A stretch of DNA of 64,000 nt. It comes from Blasia pusilla (taxonomy: Eukaryota; Marchantiophyta; Marchantiopsida; Blasiales). The notes below the pieces were generated by a model. It worked only from the letters and a program-made list of their open reading frames with translations. It had not been told where the DNA came from and ran no database searches. Both the position numbers and the translations under genes were made by a program. Below are positions 23,706 through 33,010 of this stretch, one piece after another. Location of the stretch: the NCBI GenBank assembly GCA_050084515.1, contig CM114274.1:25110001-25174000 (forward strand), given 5' to 3'. The first letter of the stretch is position 1. Every line of letters starts with the position of its first letter.

Positions 23706-25685
23706 TAGCAGCCAATGGCGTCGTCCTCTCCCTCTAGTGTGCTTGTGGAGGAGACTTGGGAGCCATTACTTGGGCCCAAGCTTACATGAGGTGAGAAACG
23801 ACGCTGGACACAGTTCCTACCTGCTTATAGGAGTTGTTTTGCCTTTAGCATGAAGGAGTTGGGTGCTTTGGTAGGACCCAATATACGGATTAATTTGGCT
23901 AGTGATATGCCAATCTTTCGTCGTCCCTACCAATATAGTGATAAGGAGAGGGACCTGATTCAGAGTAGGACGTTGGACCTTTTGGAGGCTGGATTAGTGG
24001 AGTTGTTGCATGGAGAGTATGTATTAGCCACTATCATGCCTACTAAAAAGGATATGTATGGCAACTACACGGATAGGCGGATGTGTGGAGATTACCGTCC
24101 TATCAATCGGCAAACCAAGGCCAATAGGTATGCCATGCCTACACCTGAGGAGATCTTTGATATGGTGGGACATGCAAAGATTTTCAGTACTTTGGATCTT
24201 CGGGCAGGATACCATTAGTTTCCGATTCGGGAGAGTGACAAGGCCAAGACAGCATTTTGGGGTGTCAACTCTCATGGCAAGGATTGTTTGTACCAGTGGA
24301 AATTCTTACCCTTTAGGTTGAAGAATGCACCTGCCGAGTTTCAGAGAGTGATAGACAAGATCCTAGCAGGGTTGGATTTTTTTCGGTGTAACATTGATGA
24401 TATCTTGGTGTTCAGTAACACGGTGGAGGAGCATCAGATACATTTTCAGATTGTGTTTGAGCGGTTGAAAGCTCATGGTCTACGTTTGCATCAAGGAAAG
24501 TGTAAGTTCTTCCATGAGGATGTTGAGTACTTGGGTCATGTGATCTATCCAGGTGGTTTGGGAGTTCAGCAAGCAAAGGTGGAGGCTATTGCACTTATTC
24601 TGCGTCCGGTAGATGTGAGTAGAGTTTGGGTATTCATGGGATTGGCGAACTACTATCGGAGGTATGTGAAGGGATTTAGTGCTATGGCAAAGCCTTTGAA
24701 CAAATTGTTGAAATCAGATCAAGAGTGGCACTGGGGAGATGATCAGGAAAGAGCTTTTGTGGAGCTCAAGGCCCAGCTGGTGGCGGCGCCTATCTTGAGG
24801 AGACCTATCAAAGGGCGCCCATTTCAGTTACACACTGATTGGAGTAGGTTGGGACTTGGAGCGGTGTTGACACAACATGATGATGAGCACATGGAGTTTG
24901 TGGTGGCCAATGCCAGTCATTCGAATAATGCAGCGGAGTTGCGCTATAGTTCATATGAGGGAGAGAGCTTGGCAGTAGTGTGGGCTATGGCACACTTTAG
25001 GTGTTACTTGTTTGGCACACAGTTTACCCTTGTTAGTGATCACCAACCGCTCAAGTGGTTGATGGAGTCTGACAAGCTTACAGGGAAGCTTGCACGGTGG
25101 GCTCTTATCTTACAAGAGTATGACTTCCAGGTGGTACATAGACCTGGAGTTGCCAACCTTGATGCTAATGGGTTGAGTAAGAATCCATGTACTAGCCAAG
25201 AGGATGCAACTTGGGCTAGATGGCATGACGACGTTGATGAGGAGATGGTGCCAGGTTGGCATGCATCCGCCTTTTTATATTGGTTAGGGGTGGACTCTAG
25301 TATGGAGGACCACATGACATCTTACTCTAGTCAGAGGGTAGATGGCCAGCCTTCAGATCCTAATGTCGGAGATGGTGGTATGGATCAGCATGATATTCAT
25401 GATGATGCGTTGGTGTTGGAGTTCCTACGGACCAATAGGGTGCGAGGCATAGTGAGTGCCAAGGAGCGAGACTGCGTTCTTCAACGTGCTAAGAGGTATC
25501 GATTGGAGGGAACACATATTCTCCGTGTGTGGGAGGATGGTAGAGTACGAGTAGTGCCACATTTGGCTCAAAGAGAGCGCATTTTGCGACATGCCCATGA
25601 GGAGTTGGGACATTTTGGGGTAAAGCGTACGTATAGCTTACTCCTTGGTCAGTATTGGTGGCGTGGCACGCATACTCAGGTGTAG
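23706..25685 (+). pseudogene. Element B reverse transcriptase and RNase H
   Basis: One frame from about 23790 to 25685, broken by a TAG at 24216-24218 where related elements have Gln (YHxFPI block). RT blocks: RMCGDYRPINRQT, FSTLDLRAGYH, FLPFRLKNAPAEFQRVID, and the catalytic box NIDDILVFS, with Asn where Tyr or Phe is normal. Connection: YLGHVIYPGG, FMGLANYYRRYVKGFS. RNase H keeps its acidic residues: LHTDWSRLGLGAVL (Asp), YEGESLAVVWA (Glu) and LVSDHQPLKWL (Asp), then LARWALILQEYDF. Upstream stops at about 23706 and 23788 interrupt the link to the methyltransferase. The product copies retrotransposon RNA into DNA and removes the template. Confidence 0.9.
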
Positions 25686-26690
25686 CAGTTGGTGTCTTGT
25701 TGTATGGTTTGTGACCGGGTGAGGGCATCATTCAATGCCCCTACAGCACAGTTACACCCCTTGCCTATTATGGGGTTGGATTACCGTTGGAGTGTGGACT
25801 TTGCGGGACCGTTATCGTTGACTGTACGACATCATCGATATGTGTTGGTGATGTCAACTCAATCCACTTGGAGACTTCTCCAAGTGGATTGAGTTGGTGG
25901 CATTACCTGACAAGGCAAGTGAGGGAACGGCGTATGCGTTTCTTGATAGAGTGCTTAGTCATTTTGGTGCACACCAAGTGAAGTCTTTGACCGACCGAGT
26001 CTGAGTTTGTGGTGAGTTTCAGGTCTTGTGTGACAAGGCATTGATTGATCATCAGACCACGTCTCGAGATCATCTAGAGGCAGATGGTTTGGCTGAGCAT
26101 GTGGTTCAAACGGTGAAGAGGGCATTGCGCAAGTATGGCCTACAGAAGGGGCATCTTGGAAACTGGGATATTCAGTTGCTATGGTTAGCCATGGGATATA
26201 GGTTTAGTCGCCAAGCATCCTTGGCTTCCTTCTCACCTTATTTTCTGTTATACGGCCGAGATCCAGACTTGCCCGCATCAATTCGTTGGGAGTCTAGTAA
26301 GATGGTGAACCTTGATGATCCACAGATATGGATGAGAGCGTGTTCTCAACGAGCATAGCTCTTTCGGAGAGTTATGCCAACAACCTTTGAGAATCTTGCC
26401 ATTGCTCAACACAGGGATACGTTGCGGTATGCAACCATTCGGGGTGGAGGTTATCGACCATCGATTCGTAGGTTCCATGTGGGGGACTATGTCTATTTGC
26501 AGCAGATTGCACCGACAACGTTGGATGTGACGGTAGGCCGCACTATTTTACGAGTCCGCGAAGTGTTAGCTTCTGGAGTTCTCATGTTGGAGGGTCGTGA
26601 TGGAGTTGTTTGGAAGGACCATGTGCGTAATTGTGCGCCATGTCATCTTACAAATGTGGATGGTACTATTGACTCAAGCTTAGCCATGAT
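25560..26690 (+). pseudogene. Element B integrase
   Basis: The zinc-binding H2C2 module starts with HEELGHFGVKRTY at about 25600 and ends with CMVC at about 25700, split by a TAG at 25683-25685. The DDE core shows LDYRWSVDFAGPL at about 25780 (first Asp), a decayed second Asp region near 25990, and ADGLAEHVVQTVKRALRKYG at about 26080 (Glu). A 13-bp net insertion made by a local inverted duplication at 25855-25896 shifts the frame in the core. A TAG at about 26357 breaks the C-terminal part. After the core, HVGDYVYL and the GRTILRVREVLASGVLMLEG segment form an SH3-like tail. Integrase inserts the cDNA into the genome. Relic D at 31915-33010 is a second copy of this region. Confidence 0.85.
25855..25896. 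repeat. Near-contiguous perfect inverted repeat in integrase
   Basis: Left arm 25855-25874 and right arm 25877-25896 are perfect 20-bp reverse complements separated by two bases (CT). The right arm is normal integrase sequence (it encodes the SKWIE block). The left arm replaces the usual residues before it and adds 13 bp relative to relic D at about 32240-32265. This looks like a replication template switch, not ancestral sequence. Confidence 0.9.
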
Positions 26691-26847
26691 ACGTGCTAAC
26701 TTGAGGTGCATGTTGTGTGGGTCTGCTGGTAACGCAGCCCGTATGTTGGTCTGTGATCGGTGTTCTAGGGGTTGGCACATGATGTGTTTGACTCCACGTA
26801 TGGATGTTGTTCCTATTGGAAGGTGGGTTTGTCCTCGATGTACTTAG
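26690..26847 (+). pseudogene. PHD finger at the C-terminus of element B pol
   Basis: The spacing is a perfect C4HC3 PHD: CMLC, 11 residues, CDRC, 4 residues, His, 2 residues, Cys, 14 residues, CPRC, with the typical Trp two residues before the CPRC pair (GRWVCPRC). The His-bearing part reads RGWHMMC. The frame ends with TAG just after the module, so this is the natural C-terminus of the polyprotein. PHD fingers read histone H3 tails. At the end of an integrase this one could tether the integration complex to marked chromatin, the role a chromodomain plays in chromoviruses. That role is inference; the zinc ligands are all present. The upstream polyprotein is broken, so it is annotated as part of a pseudogene. 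Confidence 0.88.
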
Positions 26848-27020
26848 AAGAGGTAGATGACCTGATATTTGCATGATATGGATTACAGATGTGCGACTAA
26901 CGATGGGGCAACCTAGCACCCGACCTTCTGATTCGTGCACCCAAGAAGGTGTATAGCATGTAGTAGATGTATAGGGCTACCTGGGAGTTAGAGGGACCTA
27001 ACCGCAAGTTAGGGGGGCCA

Positions 27021-27126
27021 GTTATGGTACACTTGTGTTTGTGGATGCTCTCGTCTATGTTATGTATGTATGTGAGTATGGTATGTCAGCGATGTATGTT
27101 GTATGACGATGTGGATTCGCTCGATA
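27021..27126 (+). repeat. Extra copy of the LTR 3' end, before the 3' LTR
   Basis: 106 bp (starting GTTATGGTACACTTGTG, ending GATTCGCTCGATA) nearly identical to 27497-27602, the last 106 bp of the 3' LTR. It follows a G-rich PPT-like run (GGGGGG at 27012-27017) and is followed two bases later by the LTR start at 27129. The arrangement is partial LTR, then full LTR. This suggests tandem LTR duplication with loss of most of the first copy. Confidence 0.85.
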
Positions 27127-27128
27127 GT

Positions 27129-27602
27129 TGTCATGACCATACGGATTATGTCATAGTGTATAGTGTGCTAGTAGAGGCCATACCTTGTGTAGGGCCGTAG
27201 TGTCCAGGTAGAGATGCGGTTTCATACATAGGGTTGGGGGTTACTCAGTTGAGGGCGACTTTTCCAATAGGGCCCGCTCTTAGGTTGGAGGATATAGTGT
27301 GGAGTGCACTCAAAGAACAGTTAGTTCTTCGAGTTGAGCCTGTTGCCTTGGGAGTTAGCCTTGGTAGTGAGTAGAGCTCTTGGCTATGGTGGTTCCCGCA
27401 AGCTTCGACTTGGATTCTCCCATCGTGGAGTGGGTTTGACTCAATTGTATGTGATTCTATACATGTTTTATGACAGTAGGTCTTTCATGGATTTCAGTTG
27501 TGGTACACTTGTGTTTGTGGATGCTCTCGTCTATGTTATGTTTGTATGTGAGTATGGTATGTCAGCGATGTATGGTGTATGACGATGTGGATTCGCACGA
27601 TA
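27129..27602 (+). repeat. 3' LTR of element B
   Basis: 474 bp, starting TGTCATGACCATACGG and ending CGCACGATA. The end is one C-to-T away from the ACGACA ends of the other Ty3-type LTRs in the window. The first 368 bp match the 5' LTR. The right flank (AAGG at 27603-27606) is one base different from the left flank AAGA at 16515-16518. Confidence 0.8.
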
Positions 27603-28730
27603 AAGGACCGTTGTATCGGATGCACGTCCTCCATCTCCCGTGACTGGTGATGGCACTCTACCACCATTATCATCTACCATTTGATCTCCACTGACTGTCT
27701 TGCCCCCAAATCCTCTGCCTACCTCAGGACGTACCTCTTGGTGAAGATCATAACACCTATCCCTTGTGTGATCATATCAGTGACAATGATCACACTGTAA
27801 CTGTGGTGGAGTCATCCTATGTGGCTCCAGAGCAATCGGAGGCACCCGTGGTCCTCTCCAATGATGTGGGCAATCCCTCTGCATATGTGATCCACCACAC
27901 GTCCAACAAGCCAACCCTGGCCCCTGTTGGGTAATATGTGTCGGTATGGACCGTTGCCTCATCGGCGTACTGGACCGCTCCCGTGGTACTGATGCATGCT
28001 AGCGTACCTATGGGTCTACTCCTACTCGTCGACCCGTTGTATCTCGCGAAAATCTTTTGGTCACCACCTGCTCCTCACTCATGTTGAGCTCTACCCGCTC
28101 AGACAACTCGGAGACCACCTTCAATGTGGGCTTCGCCTTGTGAAGCAACATCGCATCCCGAACTCTCCTCCGTAGGTCCTCATCCAACACCCCTACCAAT
28201 ATTGCAATGATTGCGCCTCAGTCACACCATACGTGGCAACGATAAATCGTTGCATGTGCGTGAACGCCTCCCTCGGAATCTCACCCGATCTCCGCTAAAA
28301 ATCATGTAGACTCTTCAGCTTGTTGGTCCGCACGCCCTAGTACCTCCTCCCCAAATGTTGGAAGAACTCCACTGTAGGACTTAAACTTGATGGTCCTCTA
28401 CCAGAGAGGTCTCTGCCACCTCACCACTATCACTGCCATCCTCTCCACCTGGTCCCCGGGCTGATGGTGAAGGTCTCTCCGCTCTCACTATCCCATCCTA
28501 CGTCTCACGGCCACTAGTGGACACATACCCTAGAGCCCAATACACCCTCTAGGCATCAATCTCTATAGAATATAGAGATCGGAACTCCATATAGTCATCC
28601 ATTGGCGGACCCTCCAAGTGTTGGAACAACCCCTTCCATGTCATAAAAGGGTTGAACTAGGTAGGGGTCCGTATCTCTTGGAAGTCGCACCACGTGTTGA
28701 ACTTCTAGATTAAATAATCTAAATCTATGG
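27603..28730 (-). pseudogene. Relic A gag, main part, opposite orientation to element B
   Basis: Minus-strand gag homologue of element B, read from about 28730 down to 27603. It shows GTIDLDYLI, then GLFQHLEGPPMDDYMEF at about 28600, DLRRRVRDAMLLHKAKPT with RVELNMSEEQVVTKRFSRDT at about 28190-28030, a first zinc knuckle CWTCGGSHMQRDC near 27870-27905, and a second knuckle starting CDHCH with RDRCYDLH after a stop at about 27778. The reading frame stops exactly at the edge of element B and continues at 16518. Similarity to B gag is obvious but far from identity, so A and B belong to related but distinct families. Stops and frameshifts make it a relic. No methyltransferase is visible in A because little beyond gag survives. 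Confidence 0.8.
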
Positions 28731-30843
28731 TGCCTACTGCACCTAAGAAACGACGCATGCCCCGGTGGCCCATGTCATCCATCTCTCTCCACGTATCATT
28801 GTCCCCGTCTGCGATCTTGTTACCAGAATCATTGTCTAGTGATGAAAATCCGGCCACGGATGGGAGTCGGGGTGGTTCCTCACTCGAAACCCCTCGATAC
28901 CTCACACCATTCCGTGTCAATCCACTATCACTGCTTGTACTACCCCGTTCTTCCGAACCATGGAAGAACGCTGTGATGATAACCCTGTCTCACCCGCTCA
29001 AGCACTCAGGCTCACCAAGAGTCTACCACTCTCCTCACTAGCTCACCTACGCTAATGGCAATCCCGTGATGACACACCCGACCTCACACACATCAACACT
29101 CGGGCTCACCATGAGCCTCCCAACTAACTCACCTAACTATTGAAACTCTCGGGTCATACACGTGACCCCTACTCGGAAACTGCCGTATATCCACCGACAT
29201 GCATGTAGACTACACTCGTCACCATCGCTACATCCATCTAACACCAACAACTACCCTATACCCAGCACTCTCAATTACATGAGATACGTGCGGGAAAAGG
29301 GACTCGAATGGATAACCTGATCACGCCCTCCAACTTACGGCACCGTCAACACCCACTCCTCCATGCAGTGCGGCAACCTCTGCAACACGACACTCTCCTC
29401 GACCAATACATCAAACCTCCCATGACCAGATCCCACCATGCTCGTGAAACAATCAGCAAGGAACAAGCAAATCCCATCACTTCTCCCAACTATCATCTCA
29501 ACTCCGTATGACTCTAGCAGGTCAGTCTTGACCATGTCACCCTCGATAACCACGCACACTGTGCAACTTGGTCGGCCATGCCACCACATTCTCTGGCCTT
29601 ACCAACCACATTCCTCACTCGACTTCATTTCTCCCTACCTCGGTCCAACGCTGTACGTTCAAGGCCCTCCCGCCTCGCCCTGTCCATTCCCATTTCCGTC
29701 TGGCCCTCAACCGGTGCCCCTTTGGCCTGCATCCTTATGCATATTGCCTTAATGCGACCCCACAAGGTCTCTCAGTGACCCAACTTTATGGGACCCGCTC
29801 TCCCGACCCTCTTGGCTCCTTCCTCGCCCTTCCGTTTCCTCAGGCGCGCATCCCTATGGACGCGACTGCGCTCTTACCCTACCTTCATAACTCCTCCCAA
29901 CCGCGTCTCCTTCTTCCACCACATTACCTTCTCCTGCCACCCGAAAGTCTTCATCCCTTAGGGCCACGCATTCCTATGCGCCTCTATCCTTGGAGCACCC
30001 CCAACTTTATCCCCACTCCCCTCTTCCTTAACACCACGGCTCCCTATGGAGCCCCCTCCGAATCCACATACTTTGGAGCCATAATGGCTCTATGCACTGC
30101 CCTATGGAGCTTGGGCTGCTCTCCCCACCTCACACTCCTTTCCTCCTTGGGCGCTGCCTATACCAAAGCGCATCCCTATGAGTGCCCACTACAACCCTGG
30201 TCGGCCCCTGTCCACTACCCAATTTTTCCGCACGGTGCCCTATCCGGGCTTGGCTCCCCCACGGCCTCCGACCTTGCCACTCCGTTGTTGACAACCCGCA
30301 CGCCTCCCTATGAGGGACCCTGCGGCTGCCTCCTTACCCTGTCCTTTGAACTTCCCTCTCGTCGGCTACGTTCCCTCCCCCTGGCCCACTTCTTGTCCAT
30401 CTTTTTACTGGCACGTGGCCCTATGCATCTACTCTCTCTCGGCCGCCGCTGCCTTTGTCCGTCGACTTGTGACCTAAACTGACCTAACCTAGCTTCACAA
30501 TCAGACCTAATTCTAGCCGCCATTTACTTGACAGCCCCCCGATGGCTGTAAGACCTAAAAATCTCTTTCCCGACGTTCTCACCATGCGCCGCTCACCCCT
30601 CTATGCCACACTCGCAGACACTCGCTGCCCCCATCCTAAGGCTCAACATGAGAAAGATGGCTTAAGAAAGCCATCTCTCTTACCCTTATACCCTTGGGAA
30701 GAGTCAAAAGGCTCTTCCCCCAAAAATAGTCTCCAAACGGTAACATGCGTGCACAAGTTACCGGGTGATCGTTGACTCGGTCAATGGGTCACCTCACAAC
30801 CTAAAACCAAATAGGGAGATCGCCATAAACAACATTCATGACA
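28731..30843 (-). other. Probable leader and LTR of relic A
   Basis: Upstream of the minus-strand gag there is C-rich plus-strand DNA without a recognised gene. At 30843 the minus strand reads TGTCATGAATG, resembling the starts of the other LTRs (TGTCATGACC, TGTCGTGACC), so the LTR may begin there. Its inner end was not found. A plus-strand open frame of 304 codons at 29568-30482 is Pro/Leu-rich without domains, and contains a recurring CCCTATG word; I regard it as chance opening in skewed repeat DNA. Confidence 0.35.
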
Positions 30844-31914
30844 CAACAAACCTGTCGCCAACCTCATCCAACATCTTAGGATGAAGTTACACTCGAACAG
30901 CCCGCCGACTCACTATGCCGTCGACGCGATAGAACTCTACCTACGTTGAAATCAGATGTGACATAGATGTAGAAGAATGAGGGTTTTATTACTTTCTTTT
31001 TTTACAAAATTAATGTTTCTAAAATATAAGAAACAAGTGAGACAAAAGAATAAGCAAAGTTGTCCCCAATAATAACTTGGAAGGAGCCAAATTCCTCTTG
31101 AAAAAGTGTTTTCCATACTCAAAATCACTTCGAATTGAGCAAAAGAGGAGCAGGAAACAACTACATTGTGAGTGATGACAACCACTACTTTGATTCATTA
31201 TCTTTATTAAGTTTTTGAAATTTTGTTGTAACTTTTTTATGGGTTTTTTTTTGGTTAGTTTTGAGTAATACAAAAAGACGACATAGACTAAAAAATTTCA
31301 TGCAACCAACTCGCAAAGTTGGGAAAAAGTTGCAAGTGGTTCTTGGGTACCTCGTGAGCCTTGTACCGCTCAGGTACGAGTGCAACAAAATGGCCCTTTT
31401 GAATTGCATCACACCCAAAATATGCAAGTGGATTTCTCTCCTTCGTGACTACTTTGCAAGTGGCCAAGGTAGACTTGCAATCGTTTGACTAGTTTGCAAG
31501 TAATCTATAAGTTGTTTGCAGCTCCTTGGACTTGCAAATGTATTAGTGGGAAGTGAATTTTCTAATGTGAGGATCTGGAATAATTTTTCATATTCTTTAC
31601 TCCATTGGTTTAGAAGTGTATCAAATAACGACCGAGTTTGTGCAATTTATGGGATTGGCAAACTATTATATTATGTTGTTGTAGCCATTAATCTCGCTGA
31701 TAAGAGTGGACTATAAGTGATATTGGGAGGATGATCAATAGCAAGCTTGTTACAAAGCTTGCTATTGATCATCCCCTATTGATAACTATAATTCTATTAG
31801 TTATATCACTCTTATGACTAATAGAATTCTAGACACATAGGCAATAATTGGGACTTAGAGCATATTTACCAAGCAAGGTGACTAGCAACTTGAGTTTTTA
31901 GCAACGTTTAGGTG
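30844..31914. other. Intergenic DNA with TTGCAAG-rich segment and foldback
   Basis: No gene is supported. The stretch 31300-31560 is rich in TTGCAAG-type words and shares phrases with 14140-14460 (for example GCAAATGTA.TAGTGG). The foldback at 31700-31827 is listed separately. Confidence 0.45.
31700..31827. repeat. Nested foldback structure
   Basis: A perfect 20-bp stem (31729-31748 with 31755-31774, loop GTTACA) sits inside outer complementary pairs: ATAAGAGTG at 31700-31708 with CACTCTTAT at 31807-31815, and GTGATAT at 31717-31723 with ATATCAC at 31803-31809. An alternative hairpin, ATTCTATTAGT at 31791-31801 with ACTAATAGAAT at 31817-31827, overlaps. It could be a small foldback or MITE-like element. 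Confidence 0.85.
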
Positions 31915-33010
31915 GGAGGGGATACATATCCTGCAAGTGTGGGATGATGGCATAGTACATGTGGTGCCCCAACTATCCAAGAGAGTATGGTTGGTACAAC
32001 ATGCCCATAAGGAGTCGGGGAATTTGTGGGTAAAGCATCCACATACCTTGTTCCGAGGGTAATGTTGAAAATATAAATACGTGACTTTAGGAGTTATTGT
32101 GTGGTGTCTAATTGAGTGTAAACATCATTCAAACTTCCTACACCATATATATTTGCGTCTCTTACGAATTATGGGCTTAGGTCATGTGTTGAGTTTGGAT
32201 TATGCAAGGTCTATGTCATTGACTAGTAGGCATAACTGGTTTGTGTTGGTCACCGTGGAGCACTTCTCAAAGTGTATTTAGATCATGGAAATATTAAAAA
32301 AGTCAGAATGAAGGGGTTATATATGCATTTTTGGATTGAGTATCGAGTCATTTTGGTGCGCTAGGGGAGATGCTTATTAGGTAGGGAGTGAAGTTTCAAC
32401 GTGAGTTTCAAGCCTTGTGCGATTGGTTATTGGTTATCCACCCTACCACATCTTGGGATTATCTCAGATAGATGGGTTGGCAAAGAAGGTGGTCCAATCA
32501 AAACAATGAAGAGGAGTTTTCGCAACTATGGCTTACAACAGGGACGAAACTAGGATATACTCTTTACAATAGTTAGCTAGGGGATATTGGTTCGATCAAC
32601 ATGTATCCTTGGCATCCTTTTCCACTTGTTATATGTTGTATGGATGGATGGCCTACCTATCTACCTACCTATAAGTGGGATGTAGTGGAGGTGGAACTCG
32701 ATGACCTACTTGTCAAGTTGTATTCTTATCATAGAGCTATTTTTGAGAGGCAATACCCATGGCTTTTAATAACCTAGCTATTTCTCAATATCATGACCCT
32801 TAGACGTGCAACGCTTCAAGGAGGTAGATATCGTGTAGGGATTTGTAAGTTCCATAAAAAAAGTAAGTTTATCGATAGTAGATATCTCCTACGACTATGG
32901 ATATAACTATAGGTTGCACTTTTATGAGAATGCGGGAGGCTTATGATGGTATGGTGTGGAAGGACCATGTGCAAAATTGTACATCATATCACCTTCCTAA
33001 AAAATTGGAT
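31915..33010 (+). pseudogene. Relic D: Ty3/gypsy integrase fragment
   Basis: Plus-strand DNA aligns in order with the integrase of element B. The lead-in to the zinc module at 31920-32030 (VWDDG.VHVVPQLSKR-like, then an HKESGNLWVKHP-like block) matches 25513-25625. The core around VLVTVEHFSKCI at 32245-32280 corresponds to 25840-25890. A decayed ADGLA region is near 32460. The tail GMVWKDHVQNC at 32950-32985 matches 26600-26640. It is heavily frameshifted and has lost the PHD part. It preserves the ancestral form of the spot altered by the inverted duplication in element B. Confidence 0.75.

Larger units (their letters stand above)
16519..27602 (+). mobile_element. Element B: Ty3/gypsy-like retrotransposon with DNA methyltransferase and PHD finger
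   Basis: LTR-bounded element on the plus strand, 11.08 kb including a 1.28-kb later insertion. Order: 5' LTR, leader, gag with two zinc knuckles, retropepsin, C5-cytosine methyltransferase, reverse transcriptase, RNase H, integrase (H2C2 plus DDE core), SH3-like tail, PHD finger, PPT-like GGGGGG near 27012-27017, 3' LTR. The RT-RNase H-integrase order defines Ty3/gypsy. It lies inside the minus-strand gag of relic A, with a near-identical 4-bp flank duplication. The alignable LTR parts differ at roughly 23 of 368 positions by my eye count, so the insertion is not recent. Many stops make it non-autonomous. Related methyltransferase-bearing retrotransposons are known from green algae, charophytes and dinoflagellates. 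The copy here is described from sequence alone. Confidence 0.85.

Noticed and set aside
29568-30482. A 304-codon plus-strand open frame, the second longest clean frame outside transposon pol and the serine-rich gene
   Set aside because: Pro/Leu-rich without domains, lies in C-rich DNA upstream of relic A gag that is probably LTR, and is kept open by a recurring CCCTATG word. Overlapping frames are also open.
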